Below are positions 1-6,118 of a DNA stretch of 9,226 bases, one piece after another (the first letter of the stretch is position 1; each line of letters opens with the position of its first letter). This DNA is from Candidatus Treponema excrementipullorum (GTDB lineage: Bacteria > Spirochaetota > Spirochaetia > Treponematales > Treponemataceae), in contig JAHLFV010000148.1 in assembly GCA_018883625.1 (NCBI GenBank), positions 1 through 9,226 of the forward strand, in the 5' to 3' direction. The notes beneath the pieces are model-generated. The model worked only from the letters and a program-made list of their open reading frames with translations. It was not told the origin of the DNA and made no database searches. The position numbers and the translations under genes are program-made.

Positions 1-2
1 GA

Positions 3-113
3 TATGTTTATACTATCACCCTTAGGGATGATTATTCTGTAATAATTTCAGAGTCTGAACCAGACTCTGATTTGAATGATCTTGGGATTCCGCTTGTAAA
101 TGAGAGCAGATAA
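3..113 (+). CDS. 3' end of an upstream gene (partial), resembling part of the next protein
   Basis: An open frame enters from the left edge and ends at TAA 111-113, giving 36 residues that begin YVYTITLRDDYSV. I do not recognise a named family. The start of this tail resembles residues about 196-210 of the large downstream protein (YVYTFEFDGESVKLKDY): both share YVYT followed by an alternating strand-like stretch. The upstream gene may therefore be a stand-alone relative of the N-terminal beta-rich region of its neighbour. The fragment is acidic near its end (SESEPDSD), and this part is written as a perfect DNA inverted repeat (48-70). A strong hairpin terminator follows 19 bases after the stop, which supports this being a genuine gene end. 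Function unknown; the paralogy rests on a short match. Confidence 0.6.
   Translation, partial: YVYTITLRDDYSVIISESEPDSDLNDLGIPLVNESR
48..70 (+). repeat. Perfect 10-bp inverted repeat with 3-base loop inside the upstream gene end
   Basis: TCAGAGTCTG at 48-57 and CAGACTCTGA at 61-70 are exact reverse complements around the loop AAC (58-60). The repeat lies within codons for Ser-Glu-Ser-Glu-Pro-Asp-Ser-Asp. It has no T tract after it, so it is not a terminator by itself. It could be an mRNA hairpin near the 3' end of the message, a protein-binding site, or chance from repetitive Ser/Asp/Glu codons. Confidence 0.6.
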
Positions 114-132
114 ATTGATTGGTAGCAATTAC

Positions 133-166
133 AAACACGATGCATACTTTCTTATGTATCGTGTTT
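133..166 (+). terminator. Rho-independent terminator of the upstream gene
   Basis: AAACACGATGCATA (133-146) pairs with TATGTATCGTGTTT (153-166) over 14 bp with a 6-base loop. The only non-Watson-Crick pair is G142 with T157, which is a G-U wobble in + strand RNA and would be C-A in the other strand, so the structure fits + strand transcription. A T-rich run follows (about 170-196). The hairpin stem and T tract overlap the likely start codon and signal-peptide codons of the next gene. Confidence 0.8.
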
Positions 167-3100
167 ATATGATTTTATTTTTTTTCTTGTTTTTTGCCTC
201 TAAATCAGTATTCAGTGAGAGTTCTATACAGAGAACAACAATTTTGAAACTACAGAATGATACTGAATTTTCTGTTGTAATTCAACGGGGATTTTATGGA
301 GGAAGTGATGTTACAACTCTTTCGCCACATGAAAAGAAAGAAATTGAAGTACAACATATTTTAATAGATTCAGATGAAATAGTTTTTTATTATTATTTTG
401 ATATTAATTATAATTCATTGTCAATTAATGGATTAAAGTCAAACCAGCAAAATTTCACAGTGAAACCGTTTGAGAAAGAACATACTGAAGTTATCGCATA
501 TCCAGATGATATTGAATTTTATAATATTGCGATTATTATTGAAAATAGGAGCGACAAATCTATTTCTTTGGCAAAAAATAATTCTTTTATTGAGTTATAT
601 CAATATGGGAAAAATATAGGGATTTCCGTACCTCCTAGTTCTTCTGCATCATTTATAAAAACTTCGTCTGAGTTGAACGGTGGAATATCAATATATGGCT
701 CGGATTTAACATTTCCAGTAAAGGAATTTGAAAATAAATACGTATATACTTTTGAATTTGATGGTGAATCAGTTAAGCTTAAGGATTACCGTCCTATTCT
801 GAAAATCGGGGAACCAACCTGGGAAATTCCAGTTACAAATTCCCAGATAGTGAAATTTATTAGATTTAATGAGTATACCAAGAACACATATATTGTTGGT
901 GAAGATACAACAAACAGCGAAAAATCACAATGTTTTATTCAAGTTGTGGATAATCAGGGAAATATTGTTAAATACGATACAGAAGAATTTGCGAACTGTG
1001 TTTTTACCGATATTATATTTTATAAGGATTCCCTGATTGTAGCTGCTCAAAATAAAGATTTACAAACTCCACCGTTTTTGATTGAATTTGACAATACCGG
1101 TAAGCGAACAGGTTTATTATCAGATTTTTCTGATTTAAGTTCGATAGATGCTTTATATGCAGTCAATGAAGAGCAGTTTTATATTTCAGGTACATCTTCT
1201 GGAAAAGATAAGATAATTATTCTTCCGGTTAAATATGGAAATAATCTTTTACGCGAAAAAAAACTTTTTGAATTTTCTTGTGATTTGAATCCAAAAAACT
1301 ATAAATCGTGCTACGACAAACTGAATAATTCTATTTGGTATGCAATAAATTATGAATCGGTACATTCAGAAATTTACAAAGTGGATTTGTCCGCCGTTAC
1401 AAATGACAAAATTAGTTTAACCGAGTTTTTTTCAAAAATTACCGGTATCGTTCACGATAATATGAATTCTTTGTATGTCAGTGGTCAGGATGATACCGGT
1501 CTCACTGTAGTTGCCAAGGTAACAAGGAAAAATGATTCTGAACAATTTGTAAGTGAAAAGGTTTATAATTTTAACCGTGGTACTGAAATTACAGGAATTC
1601 ATATCAGTAATGATATTGAACTTGTAGTGTGTGGTTTGGAAAATACTTCAAGTTTAATACGTAGTACTACAACTCCGTTTATGCAGGCGATAAGTTTGAA
1701 GGACAGTACAAGCTTATGGAGGCAACAATATAGCAAAGAATATAGTAGTGTAAATTATTTTGTTCCCTGTACTGATTATGGCTACATGGTATTTTTGGAA
1801 GGGATGAGTTCAAATGCTTCGTGTTTGATGAGAGTAAACAGTGTTGGAAAAGTTTCTGATAACCATCAGACTTTAGTTGCCCAGCTTACCATAAAAACAA
1901 GTGTTTCCGGTGACTTGTATATTGATGGAGTTAAAAAGCGGTATATAAACCAAGGTGAAAGTATTACATATTCTCTTTTGCCTAAGAGATATACAGTTGT
2001 GTTGCGTGATTTATCCGGTGGACTTATAGACTATAATGAAACAGTTATTTTAAAACAAAATCAAGTAACAAAAATTGAACTGAAAGATAAAAGAAATCGT
2101 TATGTACAGCAGGCAGTATCAGATGTTGGCTACCGGATTATAAACAATGGAAGAGGGTTGGAAATTTTCGGTAACGGTGAAATTTCAAAGCAGTTATGGG
2201 TAGCAGATAACGCAATCTCAATATCAGATATTGAATCTGTGGTAATAAGAAATGGTATTACTGCCATCAATGATGAAATTTTTTCTGGTTATAGAAATCT
2301 TTCTTATGTTGAGCTTCCTGAATCTTTAGTAGAAATTGGTACGAGGGCTTTTTATAATTGTATCAATTTGTCTTCGGTAATTCTGCCTGATTTTCTGAAT
2401 GTGATAAAGAGTGAAGCTTTTTATGGATGCAGAACTCTTGAGAGTATAGTTATTTCTGTTGGTGTACAGGAAATCGGTTCCGGGGCTTTTTCACGGTGCG
2501 AAAATCTCAAAGAGATAACAGTAAACGAAGAGAATGCAAATTATAAATCGATGGACGGTGTTTTATATAGTAATAATATTTCAGAACTTGTCCTATATCC
2601 GATGGAAAAAAAAGAAGAAAAATTTTCTGTCCCGGAATCTGTAAAACAGATACACATGGAGGCTTTTTACGGACAGAAACACCTTAAAGAAATAACAATC
2701 GGACAGAATGTTTGGAACATAGGTAAAAATGCTTTTTCATTTTCTAAAATGCTGGAAAATATTGTTGTTGAGACTGGAAATAAATGGTTTCAGTCTGTGG
2801 ACGGCATTCTTTATAATTATTCAAAATCACGACTTATTGCTTATCCTATAAAGCGGAAAGCAGAAGAGTATAGAATCGGCTCAAATGTGGAAACCATAGA
2901 AGAAAACGCATTCACTGGGGCAAGTTCTTTACAGACATTATATATTGATAATTATGAAGTCCCAGAAATAAATGCTCAAGAATGGGGTAATCCTAAACTT
3001 GTAGTTGTAGTTACTGATTCACTTTTGGAAGATTATAAGGTACTCCCATCTCTTAAACCAGTAAGCGATAATATCATTTCGCTTTCAGAATATAAAAGAC

Positions 3101-3654
3101 AGCAGGAATCCCAAAAACTGCAACAGGCTAAAGAATTAAAGAAAAGAAAAGTAAAAGACTTGTTTACCCCATACCAAGGTTTACTTAGTATGAGATTAGG
3201 TTTCTATTATGGTTTTTCTAATTATGGTGTTTTTAATGAATTTCCATCTTCTAATAATTTTACATGGAAGTGGTCTGGTTTTGGGGTAAAAATCCAAGCT
3301 GATTGTTTCCAATGGGATGTATGGGAACTAAACTTACTAAATGCAGATTATACGTACACTAAAATAGAAAACTTTGCAAATATTTCTGTTTCTCATGAAA
3401 TTAATTTAGGTATCACGACAGGACCTAATTTTTTTAATCGTCGCATTGCATTATGTTCAGGTGTTTTGGCTTCTTTTTTATGGGAAGGTGTATTTGATCC
3501 TATATATTATGGAATTGCTATTCCAGTGAATCTTTCAATAAGACTTTGTAAGTTTTTGTCTCTTTTTGGTGAATATAAATATGTGATTTATCCTGAACAG
3601 ATGTTGGAAAGGCACTCTTTTAATATTGGGGTTATATTTAATACAACATTTTAA
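154..3654 (+). CDS. Secreted BspA-type LRR protein with C-terminal outer-membrane-barrel-like domain
   Basis: A 1166-residue protein from ATG 154. That start gives a signal peptide with a positive n-region (MYRVYM) and the core ILFFFLFF, cleaved near SVFS/ESS (about residue 21). The frame is open back to ATG 100, and ATG 169 is also possible; none has a good ribosome site. Domains in order: beta-rich, probably duplicated N-terminal region (22-225); propeller-like repeats (about 230-575) of short hydrophobic strands; PEGA-like module (about 572-650, with GDLYIDGVKKRYINQGES); BspA/TpLRR repeats (about 650-975) with the pattern LxxIxLPxxLxxIgxxAFxxC and the insertion xxYxSxDGVLY; a Gln/Lys-rich linker (979-1004); and about 160 residues (1005-1166) of alternating aromatic strands ending in Phe, as in outer-membrane beta-barrels. 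Inference: the barrel anchors the LRRs at the surface, where this family typically binds host matrix or other bacteria. A T8 tract lies within the signal-peptide codons. Confidence 0.85.
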   Translation: MYRVYMILFFFLFFASKSVFSESSIQRTTILKLQNDTEFSVVIQRGFYGGSDVTTLSPHEKKEIEVQHILIDSDEIVFYYYFDINYNSLSINGLKSNQQNFTVKPFEKEHTEVIAYPDDIEFYNIAIIIENRSDKSISLAKNNSFIELYQYGKNIGISVPPSSSASFIKTSSELNGGISIYGSDLTFPVKEFENKYVYTFEFDGESVKLKDYRPILKIGEPTWEIPVTNSQIVKFIRFNEYTKNTYIVGEDTTNSEKSQCFIQVVDNQGNIVKYDTEEFANCVFTDIIFYKDSLIVAAQNKDLQTPPFLIEFDNTGKRTGLLSDFSDLSSIDALYAVNEEQFYISGTSSGKDKIIILPVKYGNNLLREKKLFEFSCDLNPKNYKSCYDKLNNSIWYAINYESVHSEIYKVDLSAVTNDKISLTEFFSKITGIVHDNMNSLYVSGQDDTGLTVVAKVTRKNDSEQFVSEKVYNFNRGTEITGIHISNDIELVVCGLENTSSLIRSTTTPFMQAISLKDSTSLWRQQYSKEYSSVNYFVPCTDYGYMVFLEGMSSNASCLMRVNSVGKVSDNHQTLVAQLTIKTSVSGDLYIDGVKKRYINQGESITYSLLPKRYTVVLRDLSGGLIDYNETVILKQNQVTKIELKDKRNRYVQQAVSDVGYRIINNGRGLEIFGNGEISKQLWVADNAISISDIESVVIRNGITAINDEIFSGYRNLSYVELPESLVEIGTRAFYNCINLSSVILPDFLNVIKSEAFYGCRTLESIVISVGVQEIGSGAFSRCENLKEITVNEENANYKSMDGVLYSNNISELVLYPMEKKEEKFSVPESVKQIHMEAFYGQKHLKEITIGQNVWNIGKNAFSFSKMLENIVVETGNKWFQSVDGILYNYSKSRLIAYPIKRKAEEYRIGSNVETIEENAFTGASSLQTLYIDNYEVPEINAQEWGNPKLVVVVTDSLLEDYKVLPSLKPVSDNIISLSEYKRQQESQKLQQAKELKKRKVKDLFTPYQGLLSMRLGFYYGFSNYGVFNEFPSSNNFTWKWSGFGVKIQADCFQWDVWELNLLNADYTYTKIENFANISVSHEINLGITTGPNFFNRRIALCSGVLASFLWEGVFDPIYYGIAIPVNLSIRLCKFLSLFGEYKYVIYPEQMLERHSFNIGVIFNTTF

Positions 3655-3673
3655 AAGTTAGTATTTATATTGA

Positions 3674-4101
3674 TACCGTACAGATTATTCAGATTCGGCA
3701 CTAACATATTCAAATTTTTCAGAAGTTGTCTTTTCTGATGAAATTATTTCTTTAAGTAGTAGTACAATTGAGGGATGTTTCGATCTTCAAAAGTTTACTT
3801 TAATGATAAATTTTTAGAAGTAGGAGCTTATGCCTTTTATGAATGTGATAATTTGAATGAAATTATTTTACCAACTTCTGTAAAACCTATCGGAGAAAAA
3901 GCTTTTGGTCAGAATGTATGGTGGGGAAACTATGGGAAAATAACCTCTGTGTATATTTATGCTGAAGTTCCGCCGGAGGGTAATGGAGATATTCCTCAAC
4001 GTAATGAGTTAAAGATTTATGTGCCGGAAAAAAGCGTTGATATGTATAAAAAGCATCAATCTTGGGCTACTTACAGAAATTATATCTTTCCAATGGAATA
4101 A
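3674..4101 (+). pseudogene. Remnant of a second BspA-type LRR gene (no start, frameshifted)
   Basis: Two adjoining frames encode one LRR region. The first (3674-3814) reads SEVVFSDEIISL and then IEGCFDLQKFTL, and hits TAG in the run ATAAATTTTTAG. The second continues as FLEVGAYAFYECDNLNEI and LPTSVKPIGEKAF, then the usual cap LKIYVPEKSVDMYKKH, ending at TAA 4101. One extra T in the T5 run (3811-3815) would join them into a normal LRR (INFLEVGAYAFYEC). There is no start codon or signal peptide in the first frame, which opens just after a TGA 20 bases past the preceding gene. It therefore looks like the 3' end of a gene whose 5' part was lost, probably by recombination between neighbouring LRR genes. 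The ATG at 3775 heads a 108-residue frame but sits mid-repeat without a proper ribosome site, so I do not regard it as a real start. Confidence 0.75.
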
Positions 4102-4128
4102 GCTATATAACATAGAACAGTGTTTTGA

Positions 4129-4251
4129 GAGATATTTTTAAGGAATATAAACTGCAACGAAGTCACTGCCCGCTTCTTTGGTATTTTACGCCGGGCATGG
4201 GAAGAAGGCAAGCTGATAATCGATGGTCGCAGTGATGATGTGTACGTGTAA
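4129..4251 (+). other. Start-less open segment leading into the 48-bp repeats
   Basis: A frame opens after TGA 4126-4128 and runs without an ATG to TAA 4249-4251. It reads ...NEVTARFFGILRRAW, EEGKLIIDG and RSDDVYV. It has ordinary-looking coding composition and its last residues are the conserved peptide of the tandem units that follow in the same frame. It may be the 3' remnant of an unrecognised gene whose end was then duplicated. Product and expression are unknown. Confidence 0.3.
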
Positions 4252-4441
4252 AGGGTAGAGCAACTAGGCGACCGTCGCAGCGATGACGTATACGTGTAAG
4301 CGGTAGTTTCGATAAGCGGCCGCCGTAGCGATGACGTGTACGTGTAAGCGGTAGTTTCGATAAGCGGCCGCCGCAGCGACGATGTATACGTGTAAGCGGT
4401 ACCTCCGATAAGCGACCGTCGCAGCGATGACTTATAAAAGT
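4202..4441 (+). repeat. Five tandem 48-bp units, GC-rich
   Basis: Units at 4202-4249, 4250-4297, 4298-4345, 4346-4393 and 4394-4441. The middle copies (2 to 4) are most alike, the first half of copies 0 and 1 is divergent, and copy 4 decays at its end. The core is GCGGCCGCCG..AGCGATGACG followed by the near-palindrome ACGTATACGT or ACGTGTACGT. The block is much richer in G+C than its surroundings and contains GCGGCCGC twice. In the + frame each unit reads about AVVSISGRRSDDVYV and then TAA (copy 4 ends RRSDDL then TAA); 48 is a multiple of three, so two minus-strand frames are also open and look repetitive. I know no family that matches. It may be the multiplied 3' end of a gene, a minisatellite, or a structural DNA element. 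Confidence 0.85.
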
Positions 4442-4547
4442 TGATAGGTATATGCAGGTACGGGGCATTATGCACTATTGGAGGTGTGTAAGTCCTGTAA
4501 AAACAAAAGACGTATACCGAAAAAGAGTAGTTTAGTTTTCAACATAT
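4442..4547. other. Intergenic spacer, nothing recognisable
   Basis: AT-rich DNA between the repeat block and the ABC operon promoter. It contains a purine-rich ribosome-site-like GGAGGTG (about 4481-4487) that is followed at once by a stop in its frame, and an ATG-headed frame of 21 codons without support. I see no gene, RNA or convincing terminator. Confidence 0.5.
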
Positions 4548-4576
4548 TTGCCGATCCTTCTATGTTATAGTACTAT
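4548..4576 (+). promoter_or_regulatory. Sigma70-type promoter of the ABC transporter operon
   Basis: TTGCCG (4548-4553) and TACTAT (4571-4576) are separated by 17 bases. Transcription would start near 4583, giving a short leader of about 30 bases before ATG 4612. A GGGAG (4595-4599) lies 12 bases before that ATG, a little far but the best ribosome site available. Confidence 0.55.
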
Positions 4577-4578
4577 AA
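4565..4578. promoter_or_regulatory. Perfect 14-bp palindrome over the -10 (candidate operator)
   Basis: TTATAGTACTATAA is its own reverse complement and covers the -10 element exactly. A dimeric repressor bound here would block the polymerase, which would suit a regulated metal exporter. AT-rich palindromes of this length can also occur by chance; no regulator gene is in the window. Confidence 0.45.
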
Positions 4579-4611
4579 AGGTTACAGATACATTGGGAGT
4601 ATTGTAAAATC

Positions 4612-5244
4612 ATGAATCAATTTCACACCACGGCAAATTTGTCTTTTATGGATACCATTCGTTATCCTGAAATTACAATTTTACAGCATAGTTTTACCTT
4701 TATTACCGGAAAAAGCGGCTGCGGCAAAAGTACTTATTTAAAAATATTGAACAGAAGCATCCCTTCATAAAAAAATACTGTGTTTTTTCGGGAAAATCCC
4801 ATTACCGACTACGAGATTTTGCCTTATCGCAGACAGGTTTTGTTGATTCCTCAAACCGTGTATCTGATAAAAGATTCCATACTGGATAATTTCGCTTTTT
4901 ACTATGAAAACCGACAGGAACCGATGCCATCGGAGGAAAGGATGAAATTTTTTTTATCGCTGTGCTCACTAGATATGGAGCTCCATGCTTCCTGTGATAC
5001 ATTGTCCGGGGGAGAGCGACAACGGGTGTTTTTGGCTGTGTTTTTGTCTTTTGCTCAGGATACGGTACTTTTAGATGAACCTACCGCAGCCTTGGATGAT
5101 AAAACGGCAGAAATTGTGATGAAAAATCTCAAAAAGTATTTCAGGGAACAAAATCTCACGGCAGTGTGCGTGTGCCACAACAGGTACATAGTAAAAAAAT
5201 ATGCAGATACCGTAATCGATATGGAGAAACTGACCCATGCATGA
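4612..5244 (+). pseudogene. fetA: FetA/YbbL-like ABC transporter ATPase with in-frame TAA at codon 53
   Basis: In family members this subunit hydrolyses ATP to power the FetB permease. The frame from ATG 4612 to TGA 5244 spans 211 codons, about the usual family length. It carries Walker A GKSGCGKST (33-41), Q-loop region LLIPQTVYL, signature LSGGERQRV (131-139), Walker B VLLDEPTAALD (D155, E156) and switch His (H189 in VCHN). The only defect is TAA at 4768-4770, between Walker A and the Q-loop; the frame is the same on both sides, so it is a nonsense change, not a frameshift. Restart at GTG 4780 would give 154 residues lacking Walker A and has no ribosome site. The gene overlaps the permease start by 8 bases, typical of coupled subunits. 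Alternatives are readthrough or a base-call error; as written it should not make a working ATPase. Confidence 0.8.
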
Positions 5245-6034
5245 TATTATCGAACTACAGATATGGCAATTTTTATGTGTGTATCTTTTATTGGTGATTG
5301 TGCTTGCAATCATGAAAAAATACCGTATCGATAAATCAAAGCTCCTGTTAGCCGCCAGCATAAAAATGACGGTACAGCTGGTTTTGGCGGGGTATATTTT
5401 AACTTATATGTTTGAAAATCCCCGATTGAGTTTTACGGCTGTATATGTTTTTGCCATGGTTGCCTTCATGATACATCGTGTTTTGGGTAAAAACAAAACT
5501 TTGGGAAAAAGTTTTAAGGTGATAGTAGGAGCTTACATTACGATTTCCGGTTTATTTACAGTGTTGTATTTTATTTTTGTGGTAATCGGTATTTCCGCTT
5601 TTTCTCCTCAGTATATTATTCCTATTTCCGGTATGGTGATGGGTAACACTATGACGGGAGTTTCTCTGGGACTAAAAACTTTCAGAGAAACTCTTAATGA
5701 TCAACATGCCAGAATAGAAGCCTTGACCTGTGCCGGGGTGGAGCCGGAGAGGATATTGCATCCCTTTGTAAAACAGGCTTTGGAAACGGCAATTTTACCC
5801 ACTCTCAATTCCATGTTGGGTATGGGAATTGTTTCCCTGCCGGGAATGATGACGGGACAGATTTTATCCGGCACCGTACCTACAACGGCAATTTTGTATC
5901 AAATAGCCATTATGATTGCCATTTGTACAGCCGTTGCCTGTTCCTGCTTTTTTGCCCTGTATTTTGGAAGTAAAACTTTGATACACAAAGATACTCAGAT
6001 GATTGTGTTAAGTCAAACTCCGACAAAACGGTAA
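5237..6034 (+). CDS. fetB: FetB/YbbM-family (UPF0014) ABC transporter permease
   Basis: A 265-residue inner-membrane protein of normal family length, starting at ATG 5237 inside the last codons of the ATPase gene (translational coupling). It has about seven hydrophobic segments: near residues 12-26, 36-58, 66-84, 93-120, 123-145, 190-205 and 218-245. Diagnostic family stretches are intact: IKMTVQL, the YIIPISGMVMGNTMTGVSL segment, the cytoplasmic coupling region with EALTCAGVEPERI, and LPGMMTGQILSGTVP. In E. coli FetAB has been linked to iron export and peroxide resistance, and plant relatives STAR1/ALS3 to aluminium tolerance, so metal efflux is the likely role; the ion transported here is not visible. 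The permease is undamaged although its ATPase carries a stop codon, so it would be idle unless that stop is read through or another ATPase serves it. Confidence 0.9.
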   Translation: MHDIIELQIWQFLCVYLLLVIVLAIMKKYRIDKSKLLLAASIKMTVQLVLAGYILTYMFENPRLSFTAVYVFAMVAFMIHRVLGKNKTLGKSFKVIVGAYITISGLFTVLYFIFVVIGISAFSPQYIIPISGMVMGNTMTGVSLGLKTFRETLNDQHARIEALTCAGVEPERILHPFVKQALETAILPTLNSMLGMGIVSLPGMMTGQILSGTVPTTAILYQIAIMIAICTAVACSCFFALYFGSKTLIHKDTQMIVLSQTPTKR

Positions 6035-6040
6035 ACTGCA

Positions 6041-6084
6041 AAAAGGATGTGTCTAAAATATGAAAGTTCTAAACACATCCTTTT
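6041..6084 (+). terminator. Bidirectional terminator between convergent genes
   Basis: AAAAGGATGTGT (6041-6052) and ACACATCCTTTT (6073-6084) form a perfect 12-bp stem with a 20-base loop. The A-rich left edge and T-rich right edge provide a short U tract in either direction. It lies 6 bases after the permease stop and 34 bases beyond the nuclease stop, so it can end both transcripts. The loop is long for a classical terminator. Confidence 0.7.
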
Positions 6085-6118
6085 CTAACAATTAGTGTTG
6101 TTGTAAATAGTTATACTT

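Noticed and set aside
72..100. Promoter TTGAAT-17-TGTAAA for the LRR gene
   Set aside because: Both boxes match only four of six positions, and it lies upstream of the strong terminator hairpin, so a transcript from it would be expected to end early.
4202..4441. CRISPR array
   Set aside because: Units are contiguous with no unique spacers, and no cas gene is near.
4080..4475. Minus-strand frames of 131 and 101 residues across the repeat block
   Set aside because: They are open only because the 48-bp unit is a multiple of three and its stops are on the other strand. They are repetitive, lack ribosome sites, and the third-position pattern fits the + frame instead.
4450..4532. Small ORF MHYWRCVSPVKTKD in the spacer
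   Set aside because: About 21 codons, no ribosome site and no support from context.
4126..5244. Reassignment of TAA as a sense codon, suggested by the stops in the repeats and in the ATPase
   Set aside because: The LRR gene, permease and nuclease all end at TAA exactly where their families end, so TAA works as a stop here.
4802..5361. Minus-strand frames of 66 and 96 residues
   Set aside because: They are antisense shadows of the ABC ATPase and permease genes.
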